Assembly (NCBI GenBank): GCA_024233305.1
Contig: JACKPV010000029.1
Coordinates: 62,001 to 126,000 of the forward strand
DNA length: 64,000 nt
Origin: Verrucomicrobiales bacterium
GTDB taxonomy: Bacteria > Verrucomicrobiota > Verrucomicrobiia > Limisphaerales > J093
Reading direction: 5' to 3'
The notes below the pieces were generated by a model. The model made no database searches. It saw only the letters and a list, made by a program, of their open reading frames with translations, and had not been told where the DNA came from. Of the stretch, positions 49,097-57,970 are shown in pieces (positions within the stretch are counted from its first letter, which is position 1; every line of letters begins with the position of its first letter). Position numbers and translations under genes: made by a program.

Positions 49097-49769
49097 CATA
49101 ATCGGCAAGTGGAATACGATCCGCCAGCAGTGGACGGACGAGGCTTTGCTGGGCTTCGACCGGCTGGTTGGCGTCAATGACGTGAAAACCGAATTCGCGG
49201 CTCATGGCGAGGTATTGTTCGAGCAACCGGCCCTGGAAGATGTTGTAGCTCTCCTCCGGATCCGTCGCGAGGCGCAGATCCATCCCGGCCTCGAAGTACT
49301 TCAACTCGCGCCGGGAATCGCGGATGCGTTGCAGCGAGACCTCGAGGGTGGTGCGGAAGAAAAAGGTCAGATCCGGACGCGCCGCGAAGCCGTAAATGCC
49401 CCGTACCCAGTCCGGCGGGCACCCCCGCACCACGTCGCGGGCAAACGCCGTGAACACGTAGCGGTCACACAGCACCAGGTAACCCGCCCGCAACAACGGC
49501 ACCAACTGCCGCTCGTAGCGGTCGGCAAAGTCCGTCGCGTGAATCAGACTGAAAGTGGTCGGGGTGAGCAGGTTGGTCTTTTTGCCGCGGCTGGTGGCGC
49601 TCTTGACCAGCTCCGAGGAATTCCACTCGCTGAAGAAGACCTTCAATCCCTGTTGTTCGAGCCAGCGCTTCACCAGGTAGATCTGCGTGGACTTGCCCGA
49701 ACCGTCGATGCCCTCGACGGCGATCAGACGACCGGGAAAGCCCAGCTCGGCGAACGTCTTGCTCAGCAC
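49086..49769 (-). CDS. tmk: Thymidylate kinase-like protein
   Basis: A 227-residue P-loop kinase that should phosphorylate dTMP to dTDP. The P-loop is complete (AVEGIDGSGKSTQI, K26), followed by FSLIHATDFADRYERQL, LVLCDRYVFTAFARD (D-R-Y) and a normal C-terminal part FFFRTTLEVSLQRI. The stop overlaps the downstream paralogue start by 11 bases, so expression is coupled. The two differ clearly in sequence, so this is not a recent duplication. Confidence 0.87.
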   Translation of the reverse strand: MLSKTFAELGFPGRLIAVEGIDGSGKSTQIYLVKRWLEQQGLKVFFSEWNSSELVKSATSRGKKTNLLTPTTFSLIHATDFADRYERQLVPLLRAGYLVLCDRYVFTAFARDVVRGCPPDWVRGIYGFAARPDLTFFFRTTLEVSLQRIRDSRRELKYFEAGMDLRLATDPEESYNIFQGRLLEQYLAMSREFGFHVIDANQPVEAQQSLVRPLLADRIPLADYAAQ

Positions 49770-50308
49770 CCCGCAAGGCTAAGCGGTCCCCGATCGAACA
49801 CCAACCGAAAACCAACAGACGGGGGGGCAGTACCGGCTGTTGATGGATTCGGCCAGTTGGAGGTTGTTCGCCAAGTTGTGGCGGTAGCCGCTCTGCGCTC
49901 GCTCCGCAATCGGATGCGAGGCCGGACGTTTCCTCGGCACCTCCGGTGATGGCGGGTCACTTCTCCCATTGTAGACGCTTGGCGGTAGACATCCGTCACG
50001 AGCCGGGGACGTGCCGGGTTCAGATGCGCGCCATCACCCAGCGCCCGCAAACCACGCTCACTGCTTGCCTTCACGCTCATCGCGGTGGGGTGCCGGACGG
50101 GATCTTGTGCGCCATGCCATGGCCATCAACGGGACCAGAACCGTCAAATCGGGTTCTCCAATAGCCGGGCCTGACTCCAAGCTTACCGCGGGCGGCCCGG
50201 CGTCGTTTTCGCCGGGGCTCGCCCGCGCTCGGGATGGATCCGCTGCCGGTCCGTCGCAGGACGGCGGTTGGGAAAGAACGCAACTCCGCGAGGAAATGCC
50301 CGCCCCGG
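49770..50308. other. Gene-free region with a possible decayed coding fragment
   Basis: About 540 bases. On the minus strand 49889-49812 reads the protein-like stretch RHNLANNLQLAESINSRY followed by CPPVCW, flanked by stops or frame changes; I cannot name its family. The rest shows nothing recognisable. The start codon and upstream region of the tmk-like gene lie at its left edge. Confidence 0.35.
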
Positions 50309-51223
50309 TTACGGCGCCACGCCGACCGCGTGCAAGTTGTCCACGGTCAGGTCCAACTGCCCGTTCCATTCATCGCCCTCGACCGCGAAGCTCAGGACGC
50401 CTTGTTGGCGAGCGGTCACGAAGGAGATCGGGGGAACGACCGGAGTCGCGGTGTCGGGAAGCGCGTAAAGCGTCAGGGTCAGCCGGGAGCCGGCCCCGCT
50501 CAAGACCAATCGGTAATCCACCGCCGGATCGACCTGCAAGATGAAGTTGGCCGGCTCCACTCCGTCGAACTTGCTTCCCTCCCACAGCCAGAGAATCCCT
50601 TCGCCGGGTACGCCCCGGTCGTGCCAGTTCACGGTCAGGGCTCCGTACACCCCGCTCGGCGTATCGACATCCCCCCGGCCCAGGATGACGCTGTTCTCGT
50701 CGCCGCTCCATTCAACCAGGTCAACCGACATCACGAAGTCCGTGCACGGGGAATCGGTGAGGAAGAAGCCGACCAACGGCCATCCCGTGCCGTTGTCCTG
50801 GATGCGTAGGGCGCCCCCGGCGGTGCGCGAGCCGACGATACCGCCGGAATCGGGCGTCCCGGCGATCTGGGTCCAATCGCTCAGGGCGCTCCCGGAGAAG
50901 TCCTCGCACTCGTACACCCCCTCCACCAGGCTGAAGAGGGCGTGGCCGCAGTCGGCCGGCAACGCCACTTGATATCGGTCGTCCTGCCGGACAATCGGCT
51001 TCAACAATGGCCTCCATGGGCCGACTGCCGAGTCCGCGGTGACTGGAACGTACTGCGATTCCGTGACGGGCCAGTCGAGGAGGATCGCCTTCTGTATGGC
51101 GAGTTCGGGGCCCTGCGCTGCGACACGGGCGCTGCCGGACAGCAGGTCGATTGTCAGCAGGATGCCGGCACCGAGCGCAGTCGGGCGGCAGGGACGATTC
51201 GGAACGAGTGTCTTGGTGTTCAT
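50309..51223 (-). CDS. Exported protein with a concanavalin-like lectin/glucanase-type domain
   Basis: A 304-residue secreted protein. After a signal segment (ALGAGILLTIDLLSGSARVAAQ) comes the short verrucomicrobial module LDWPVTESQYVPVTADSAVGPWRPL, then a jelly-roll domain from CEDFSGSALSDWTQIAG to the end (VEWSGDENSVILGRGDVD, YRLVLSGAGSRLTLTLYAL). No catalytic residues are recognised; likely a binding protein. ATG 51223 (MNTKTLV) was chosen over the in-frame codon at 51277. Stands alone on the minus strand. Confidence 0.6.
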   Translation of the reverse strand: MNTKTLVPNRPCRPTALGAGILLTIDLLSGSARVAAQGPELAIQKAILLDWPVTESQYVPVTADSAVGPWRPLLKPIVRQDDRYQVALPADCGHALFSLVEGVYECEDFSGSALSDWTQIAGTPDSGGIVGSRTAGGALRIQDNGTGWPLVGFFLTDSPCTDFVMSVDLVEWSGDENSVILGRGDVDTPSGVYGALTVNWHDRGVPGEGILWLWEGSKFDGVEPANFILQVDPAVDYRLVLSGAGSRLTLTLYALPDTATPVVPPISFVTARQQGVLSFAVEGDEWNGQLDLTVDNLHAVGVAP

Positions 51224-51503
51224 GTTATCTGGAATTTGAGTTGCGGTTGAGGCCCTTCGATATCGGCCCTTACCCATTCCTAAAGGAACGGCTCGGAGAG
51301 GATTCGCGGATTCCGTGGTTTCCTCGGCGCCGGTCCCGGCACGGAGAAACCCCGGCCCTCGAACGCCAACCTCCGAGTCGGCGAGACTCCGCGTGATCGG
51401 CTGACCGCCGGTTGGAGGACCAGCATCGCGAGGGTGTCTGGAACCTACCGCCCCAGCGGCAGGGATTGACTCACGCCACTTCCCCCGGGGTCAGAAGTCC
51501 TGT
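51224..51503. other. Intergenic region between two minus-strand genes, left of element copy 7
   Basis: Contains no convincing gene. A small inverted repeat TTCC-TAAA-GGAA lies near 51280. It serves as the upstream region of the exported protein gene; no promoter is assigned. Confidence 0.35.
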
Positions 51504-51697
51504 GCCGTATCGATTCAACACGCGGTAGCCGCCGCCGTGTAGTCGGCGCGGAAATCCAGGGGCTTGCGCGGCCTCGCCGGTTCCGACTGGCAGGCACGTT
51601 TGGGAGAATCGTCGCGCCCGGCGGCAGACGGCTGTCTCCCCGCTGAATCATGCGCCGACTGCACGTCGACGGCTACGAGCTGCTGAATGGTCACGGC
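51504..51697. mobile_element. 194-bp palindromic MITE-like element, copy 7
   Basis: Left end GCCGTATCGATTCAACACG, reverse complement of right end GCCGTGACCATTCAGCAGC. Flanks are TGT (51501-51503) and TGA (51698-51700), one base different, so a mutated target duplication is likely. Same length as copies 1 and 6; the interior is reversed and somewhat diverged. The right terminus agrees with the IS end GCCGTAACTATTCAGTAG at 15 of 18 positions. Confidence 0.75.
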
Positions 51698-51722
51698 TGA
51701 GGCCGAGCCGACGGGAGTGCGG

Positions 51723-54700
51723 CTACGGGTCCTGCGGGGTTCGCCCGGAGGAGGGCGTGGCCCGCCAGACTTTCACTTGGAACTGCTGGACCGGCAGCCA
51801 CGGAACGGCCACCGAGACCAGGCGGTTGCCATCCGCCAGGAACCCAACCCCGCCGACCTGCCCCGGCGCCGTTGCCCCCGTCACCATCGTCATCTCCCGA
51901 TGCGCAGTGATCCGGCCCACCGGCAGACCGGTCTCCACACTGAACAAGTGAAGCATGCCGTCGGTATCGCCCACCGCGAGCGTCCGACCGTCAGTCGAGA
52001 TGGCCACACTGATCGGGTTCGGCACGCGAACCTCGAAGACCTGCGTCGCAATGGAATCCCCGCCCAGCCGGCACAGTCGAATCCGCCCCTCCCGGCCTGC
52101 GGAAGCCAGCAGATCGCCGTCGGGCGAGAAGGCAAGCGCCAGAACCTGGTTGGCATGCGTGGCAATCTCACCAACCCGCCGACCGTCATTCATGGACCAA
52201 AGCTCGATGCTTCCGTCCTGGGACCCGACGGCCACCGTCTGCCCGCGCCCCGAAACTGCCAGGGCCGTGGTCGCCACGCGACGGGTTGCGAACCGGTGGC
52301 GTTGCTCCGCCGTCTCGACTTCCCAGACCTGCACCGTGCAATCGGGACCGACCATGGCGGCCAGGAGGGTGCCCTCGGCGGAAAACGCCAGGTGCTGGAC
52401 GGTTCCCGTTTCGATCTGGAAGGTGTGACGGAGTACGCCCGTGGAGAGGTGCCAGACCAGGATGCTCCGACGCGGCGCCGCCAGCGACGTCGTGACGATC
52501 GTTGCGGCGATCATCCCTTGCGAGGACATCCCCACCGGCCAGAGGGTGGCGATCGGCGAGGAGTACGCTTGGTAGTTCGCGAAGGGCTGGGCCGAGAGGG
52601 GGGCACGGTTCCACTCGATTTTCCCGTCGGCGTCACGAGTGGGCCAGTGCCAGCCATCGTCCCAGTCGTCGGACTCAGCGTGCTCCTCGCCGGATTGGAC
52701 GTTCCAAAGGCGCACGGTGCCATCCACCGATCCTGTGGCCAGATGGCGTCCCGCCGGCGGGATGAACTCCAGGGCCCAGACCGGGTCCTCGTGGCCTCGC
52801 AGGAACCGAACGGGTTTCCATGAGGTGGTGTCCCAGAGGGTGACCCGCTGATCCGCGCCACCGGTCGCGAGCAGGGTCCCATCGGGGGACAAATCCAGGT
52901 CGTAGGTCCAGCGGGGATTGCCCGTGATCGCCGCGCGTTCTGCCTGCGCGGCGAGATCCCAGACCCGGCAGCTCTTGTCCTCTCCGGCGGTGAGCACCAC
53001 TCCGCCGGCGGGGAGGACCTTCAGCGCCAGGATATTGCCGTGGAGATTCGGCTGCTGGACGGGTTCGTTGGCGCCTCGCCACGCCCAGAACCACAGACTC
53101 CCACTGGGCTGAGTGAAGACGACCTCGTCACCGCCGACGAACGCGGCATGGCACCAGGGTTGATCGTGGAAGAAGGTCCGTGCCAGCGAGGCCACTTGCA
53201 CCCGTTTCGCCAGGTCCCAAACCCGGATGCCCGTGGCACTGCCCGTGACCAAGAACTGGCTGTCCGGAGCGAAATCCACATCGCTGATCGACAGGTTGCT
53301 GCTGATGACGAGGGATTCCGCCCACTCCCCGACCTTCCAGAGTCGGAGTTCGCCCGCCGCGGATCGGCTGCCGGTCGCCAGCCAGGCGCCGTCCGGCGAG
53401 AACGCCAGCCCGGTTACCCGACCGGGATGCGGCAGAGTGATCAACTCCTCCCGCGTTGCCAGGTCCCAGAGCTTGACGGTACGGTCGAAACTGCCGGAGG
53501 CCAGATAGCGGCCATCCGGCGAGGAAACGACCCGGGCCACGGCGTTGGAGTGCCGTCCGAGAATGCAGAGGGCATCGCTGCGCGCTTCCCGGGCGAGATA
53601 CCGCCACTCCCATCCACGCAGGTCTTCGCCGGCCTTCGAGGTTTCCGCCTCCCCCGATGCCGCAGACCGGAGGGTGGGATCGGGCAGGTGGTGGGCCAGC
53701 AGGCTTCGCACCCGGCCATAGTCGTGTTCATCGAGCGCCGTGACGCCCAGCATCATGTCGGCGGCGTAGAGGTTCCGGCGGGCTTCAAGCTCGCCTTGAT
53801 TGGCCCTCGTCGCCTCGCCTTCCGCCCGCCGCCATTGCCAGGAAATGCCGAGGACACCCGTGGCCAGCGCCAGCGTGCAGGCCGCCAACGCCCCCGCCAG
53901 GGCCGGCTTCCGCCGACACCACCGCCACGCCTTCTCCGGCGGGCTCGCCGGTCGTGCCACAATCGTTTCACTCCGCGCATACCGCCCCAGATCCTCCGCC
54001 ACCGCCCCTGCTGATCCGTATCGCCGCCCCGGCTCCTTTTCCAGACACTTCAGACAAATCGTCTCCAGGTCGCGCGGCACGCTCGGATTCAGCAGGCGCG
54101 GCGAAACCGGTTCCCGGTGCGCCACTTGGTCCAGCACCTCCGTCAACGCCTCGGCCTGGAAGGGCGGACGCCCGGTGAGCAGGTGGTAAAGGATCGCACC
54201 CAGACCATAAACGTCGCTCCACGGACCCACCCTGCCCCGCTTGCCGGACGCCTGCTCCGGGGGCAGGTAGTGCGGTGTCCCGAGCACCTGTCCCGACAGC
54301 GTCAAATCCGTGTCGCTGGTCAACACCTTCGCCAGGCCAAAGTCCGTGATCTTCGGCCGGCCGGAGGCGGTGATCAGCACGTTGGACGGCTTCAGGTCCC
54401 GGTGCAGGACACCCTGCTCATGAGCGTATTGAATGGCCTCCGCCACCGCCTGCACCTGGTCCGCGGCCTGTTTCGGGGAGAGCGGCTTCTGGCGCGTCAG
54501 GTCGTGCAGGTTGGGCCCCTCGACGTACTCCATCGAGAAGAAGTGGCTTCCCGCCTGTTCTCCCACTTCGTGGATGGCGACGATGGTGGGATGCTGCAGC
54601 TTCGCGGCCGCTTCCGCCTCGGTCCGAAAACGCTGCACGAACCGCGGACTGGCCCCCGCTCCCGGCAGGATCATCTTCACCGCCACCATCCGGTTCAGCC

Positions 54701-54983
54701 GGACCTGCCGGGCCCGGTACACCACTCCCATGCCCCCGCGGGCGATTTCCTCGAGCAATTCGTAGCCTTCGAGTCGCGGGAGGGCGAACGGGCTTCCCGG
54801 CGTGGCGGACGAAGTCCCGTGAACATCTTCTGGCGGCGGCTCAACCTCCGCTCGAGGAGGCGGCGCGGCCGCCAGGACTCCGGACAGCACGCAGACCGGA
54901 CAAACGGCATCCCGTGACCCTGCCGGGAGCGGCGTGCCGCAATCCGGGCAGAGCGGGCCGGGCTGCTTCGGGTTCGTGCTCAT
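51723..54983 (-). CDS. Ser/Thr protein kinase with WD40 repeats
   Basis: A 1086-residue membrane protein. Order: zinc-ribbon-like N-terminus CPDCGTPLPAGSRDAVCPVC (12-31); a Hanks-type kinase ~72-340 with the glycine loop ARGGMGVVYRARQ, K103 in MVAVKMIL, H194-R195-D196 in GVLHRDLKPSN and DFG at 214-216; a membrane helix ~361-382 (ALAGALAACTLALATGVLGI); then WD40-type repeats (~465-1070), with repeated GHEDPVWALEFIP and SPDGTLLATGG-type units. The kinase would phosphorylate cytoplasmic targets while sensing through the propeller. The upstream neighbour is the ECF sigma gene, a pairing known from Planctomycetes and relatives. Confidence 0.92.
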   Translation of the reverse strand: MSTNPKQPGPLCPDCGTPLPAGSRDAVCPVCVLSGVLAAAPPPRAEVEPPPEDVHGTSSATPGSPFALPRLEGYELLEEIARGGMGVVYRARQVRLNRMVAVKMILPGAGASPRFVQRFRTEAEAAAKLQHPTIVAIHEVGEQAGSHFFSMEYVEGPNLHDLTRQKPLSPKQAADQVQAVAEAIQYAHEQGVLHRDLKPSNVLITASGRPKITDFGLAKVLTSDTDLTLSGQVLGTPHYLPPEQASGKRGRVGPWSDVYGLGAILYHLLTGRPPFQAEALTEVLDQVAHREPVSPRLLNPSVPRDLETICLKCLEKEPGRRYGSAGAVAEDLGRYARSETIVARPASPPEKAWRWCRRKPALAGALAACTLALATGVLGISWQWRRAEGEATRANQGELEARRNLYAADMMLGVTALDEHDYGRVRSLLAHHLPDPTLRSAASGEAETSKAGEDLRGWEWRYLAREARSDALCILGRHSNAVARVVSSPDGRYLASGSFDRTVKLWDLATREELITLPHPGRVTGLAFSPDGAWLATGSRSAAGELRLWKVGEWAESLVISSNLSISDVDFAPDSQFLVTGSATGIRVWDLAKRVQVASLARTFFHDQPWCHAAFVGGDEVVFTQPSGSLWFWAWRGANEPVQQPNLHGNILALKVLPAGGVVLTAGEDKSCRVWDLAAQAERAAITGNPRWTYDLDLSPDGTLLATGGADQRVTLWDTTSWKPVRFLRGHEDPVWALEFIPPAGRHLATGSVDGTVRLWNVQSGEEHAESDDWDDGWHWPTRDADGKIEWNRAPLSAQPFANYQAYSSPIATLWPVGMSSQGMIAATIVTTSLAAPRRSILVWHLSTGVLRHTFQIETGTVQHLAFSAEGTLLAAMVGPDCTVQVWEVETAEQRHRFATRRVATTALAVSGRGQTVAVGSQDGSIELWSMNDGRRVGEIATHANQVLALAFSPDGDLLASAGREGRIRLCRLGGDSIATQVFEVRVPNPISVAISTDGRTLAVGDTDGMLHLFSVETGLPVGRITAHREMTMVTGATAPGQVGGVGFLADGNRLVSVAVPWLPVQQFQVKVWRATPSSGRTPQDP

Positions 54984-55117
54984 CGTGCAACTGCCATCGT
55001 TGGCGCTCCGCTGCGATTCCCGACCCGGGCCGGGGCCCGCGAAGGAGCTTCACTGGTTCCTAAAGCGATTCCACCCCGAGGATTCGCAAGAACTCCGCAA
55101 CCACACCGTCGCCCGCC

Positions 55118-55906
55118 TCACTCCCGCAGCATCGTGAGGAGGTAACGTATCTCCCCGTCCACCTCCGCCGGGCTGCTCACTGTCTGCGTGATCGCGTCCC
55201 GAACCCATGCGTAATACTGTTGCCGCAACCGGTGAATCGCCGACTTGGCGGCCGCCACCGACAGGCCCAACCGCGCCGCCGTTGCCGCCACCGGTTCCCC
55301 CTCCTTGCGGCCCAGGTACCCTTGCAACGCCTCGAACAACGCCGCCTTCCCGGCCGCCGCGTATTCCCGCTGCACCCGGTCCTTGGCCCGCTCGATCAAC
55401 GCGAGTGCCCAACGCCGGTCGAAGGACTGCTCGGGCGTCAATTCATCGGCCCCTTCCCGCTCATAGGCCGCCTCCGCCTCCGCGTCGTCCAGCGAAACCA
55501 ACCCCCGGTCTCCTCCTCGCTTCTGCGTCAGCGCCTTGTCCCGCTCGTTGGCCAGGAAGTGCTTCAACGAGCCCAGCAGGAAGGAGCGGAAACGCCCGCG
55601 TTCACGGTCCGCCCGCGCCAGGGAATGCTTCTCCAGCACGTAGGCGAAGAAGCCCTGGGTCAGGTCCTGGGCATCGGCATGCGAATAACCCATCCGTCGC
55701 ACAAAGGCGTAGAGGGGATACCAGTAGGTCCGGCACAGCGCTTCCAAGGCCCGGGCAGCTTCCTCGGACGGTTCACCCCCCGCATCAAGCACCATCGTCC
55801 AGAGAGTGGTGGGAAAGGTCCGGGCGCCCAACTCGGCGGAAGGCGGAACTCCAACCCTCGCGCCGCTCCGTTCGGACGATTCCTCAGCCAGGTTCTCAGC
55901 GTTCAT
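55118..55906 (-). CDS. ECF-type sigma factor
   Basis: A 262-residue sigma factor. Region 2 is clear: ALCRTYWYPLYAFVRRMGYSHADAQDLTQGFFAYVLEK, including the D-A-x-D-L-T-Q region 2.2, then GRFRSFLLGSLKHFLANERDKALTQKRGG; region 4 is recognised as EGEPVAATAARLGLSVAAAKSAIHRLRQQY. This is the planctomycete-type ECF group that sits next to Ser/Thr kinases instead of a classical anti-sigma factor, so the kinase probably controls it by phosphorylation (inference). The ATG at 55906 (MNAENLAEE) was chosen; the frame is open to 55981. 134 bases separate it from the kinase start. Confidence 0.9.
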   Translation of the reverse strand: MNAENLAEESSERSGARVGVPPSAELGARTFPTTLWTMVLDAGGEPSEEAARALEALCRTYWYPLYAFVRRMGYSHADAQDLTQGFFAYVLEKHSLARADRERGRFRSFLLGSLKHFLANERDKALTQKRGGDRGLVSLDDAEAEAAYEREGADELTPEQSFDRRWALALIERAKDRVQREYAAAGKAALFEALQGYLGRKEGEPVAATAARLGLSVAAAKSAIHRLRQQYYAWVRDAITQTVSSPAEVDGEIRYLLTMLRE

Positions 55907-56563
55907 ACGCGGCAAGACGAGTTCATCATCCCCCCAACCGTCGGGTGGCGCGGCATGGGGTTTCCCAGATGCGCATTCCATCTGTGGCGAACCTTATCGA
56001 ACGCCCGACAACCGGCGCGGAGAGGCCCGCTCGACGAAGGAACGTACAGAGGGCGTACCCGCAAGGTCCGACGAGATTCCTCCAGCACCGCCCGGGCAGC
56101 CGGCGACACGTCAGGACCGGCAGTGAGATCCATGCTCCACTGCGTGGCGCCGAACACGGTGCGTCCGGAGTCGGCCGGCTCCGGCTTTCCCCGCCCATGG
56201 GTCATGCCGCTATCTTGCACGCTGGCGTCCCTGATTGCACGCCGGAACCTGCGGACCGCGGGTGAACACGGATAAGCGCCAACCAGCGCCTCGCCCCTAT
56301 CGATTCGCGAAGGGGTCGGTTCTTGATATTGACACATGAGCACCTTCGACATGCGTGGGCTGCGCGGGTTTCGGGTGCAGAACCACGGTGATCGCTGGAG
56401 GATCCCGGAAACCGTAATCGCGTGCCCTCGGGTCCACCTCACTTTCAGTCAACCCCTCCGCATGCTGGCCCGACTGTCCCACCCACGTCCCCGTGAGGCA
56501 ACGGGGAAAAGCGCCCCGGGAGGCCCCCCGCGACGGGCGACGTGGGTCGGGATCCAGCCCCCC
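55907..56563. other. Intergenic region between the sigma factor and the DUF1501 gene
   Basis: About 650 bases. It holds the upstream region of the sigma factor, one 28-bp dispersed repeat and no convincing gene. Long open frames here are compositional. Confidence 0.5.
56310..56337. repeat. 28-bp dispersed repeat, copy B
   Basis: Differs from copy A (41495-41522) by one base: AAGGGGTCGGTTCTTGATAT then TGACACAT. Here it is intergenic. See copy A for the possible link with REP-type transposases. Confidence 0.75.
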
Positions 56564-57946
56564 TCAGGCCCCGTTCAGGAAGCCGAGTTGGCGGAAGGTG
56601 GCGGGGGTGGCGGTGGCGGCTTCGGAATAGCCGGGCATGATCGATTCCAGAAGGTCCGGCGAATCACCGAAATGCCGGGTGAAGATCTCGCCGAACACGG
56701 CGCGAAAATCCGTGCGCCGGGCCAGGTAACGCCCCCGCTCGCTGAACATTGCGCCCGGTTCCCAGGTCTGGCCATCGCAGTTGTAAACGCCGCCCCGCAC
56801 CCCGCCGCCGGCGGCGAACATGACGCTCGATTCGGCGTGGTCGGTTCCGCGGCTGCCGTTCTCCTCGGAGGTCCGGCCGAACTCGGTCATCGTCACGATC
56901 AGCAGATCCGCCCACTGCGACTCGAGATCGCGGTAGAGCGCCTGCATGCCCGTGGCGAGTCGGTTCAACAGCTGGCCGTGATCGCCGTTGGCCTGGCCCT
57001 GGTTGCTGTGCATGTCCCACCCGCCGATGTTCACCCCCACGATCCGCACGGGCGTGCGTTTGAAGAGCATCGCCGCCTCCTGCAGCCGGGTGCCGAAGGT
57101 TCCCGTCGGATACACCGCCCCGTTCTCCGGCGTGTAAGGTCCCTGGGCCAGGGCGTCCTGCAAGGTGTTGATGGTGGCGCCCAGCAGGCGGCCGGTGTCA
57201 TGGATCAACGACCGGTAGGGCCGGCCGAACCGGTCCGGGGCCCCGCCATACAGACCGAGCAATCCCTCGCCGTCCGGCCCGCCGTTGTTCGTCGGCAGGC
57301 GACCCAGGAAGCGCGCCGCCCGCCGGCTGTTGCCCAGCACGTTGAACTGCTCGGAGGCGGTGAAGTTCGGGATGGGATCGGCGCCCTTGAGCGCCACCAT
57401 CTGCGAACTCGAAAGCGCCGCCGCCACGAAGCTGTTCGCCTCGTCCTTGAGATCGAGCGTGCGCGCCAGATGTCGGTAAAACAGGCCTTCCTCAAGCTTC
57501 GCATCCCCGGGCACGCCGTTCTGCCAGTATTGCTGGCTGTCGAAATGCGACCGCGACTGTCCGGCGTAGCCCACCCGGTGGAGGACGGCGAGGTTCCCGG
57601 GGCCGTCCACGCCGTTCAGACCGGATTCGTTGTAGATCTCCATCAACGGCTGGAGCCCGGGATGGAGTTGCGCGAAGCCGTTGCCGGTATCCAGCGCCGC
57701 GTTCTCGGGGATGAACAACGTCGGGCGCGTGTCGGTGTTGTAATCGGAATCGCCGCGCGGGATGGTGGTGTTGATGCCGTCGTTGCCGCCCGATTGAAAG
57801 ATGAACAGCAGCTTGCGCGCGGTGGCTCCGGGCTCCGTGGCGAGCAGGCGTCGTTGAAACGGTCCGGGCACCGAACCGAGGGCCAAGCCGCCCAGCCCCA
57901 GGCTGGCGGCCTTGAAGAAGCGGCGGCGGGAAAGAAGCAGGTTCAT
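56564..57946 (-). CDS. DUF1501-family protein, Tat-exported
   Basis: A 460-residue periplasmic protein with a twin-arginine signal (SRRRFFKAASLGLGGLALG). DUF1501 blocks: KLLFIFQSGGNDGINTTIP near the start, GYAGQSRSHFDSQQYWQNG, LLIVTMTEFGRTSEENGSRGTDHAESSVMFAAGGGV and VFGEIFTRHFG. The fold resembles alkaline phosphatase/sulfatase-like enzymes, but reaction unknown. In Planctomycetes and Verrucomicrobia it nearly always follows a DUF1800 gene, as here (24 bases). Confidence 0.93.
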   Translation of the reverse strand: MNLLLSRRRFFKAASLGLGGLALGSVPGPFQRRLLATEPGATARKLLFIFQSGGNDGINTTIPRGDSDYNTDTRPTLFIPENAALDTGNGFAQLHPGLQPLMEIYNESGLNGVDGPGNLAVLHRVGYAGQSRSHFDSQQYWQNGVPGDAKLEEGLFYRHLARTLDLKDEANSFVAAALSSSQMVALKGADPIPNFTASEQFNVLGNSRRAARFLGRLPTNNGGPDGEGLLGLYGGAPDRFGRPYRSLIHDTGRLLGATINTLQDALAQGPYTPENGAVYPTGTFGTRLQEAAMLFKRTPVRIVGVNIGGWDMHSNQGQANGDHGQLLNRLATGMQALYRDLESQWADLLIVTMTEFGRTSEENGSRGTDHAESSVMFAAGGGVRGGVYNCDGQTWEPGAMFSERGRYLARRTDFRAVFGEIFTRHFGDSPDLLESIMPGYSEAATATPATFRQLGFLNGA

Positions 57947-57970
57947 GGGTTAGGGGGGAGGATTGCTTGA

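Noticed and set aside
51723..54983. Long plus-strand open frames opposite the kinase gene
   Set aside because: High GC makes open frames on the opposite strand common; they show low-complexity Arg/Pro/Gly translations and no domains.
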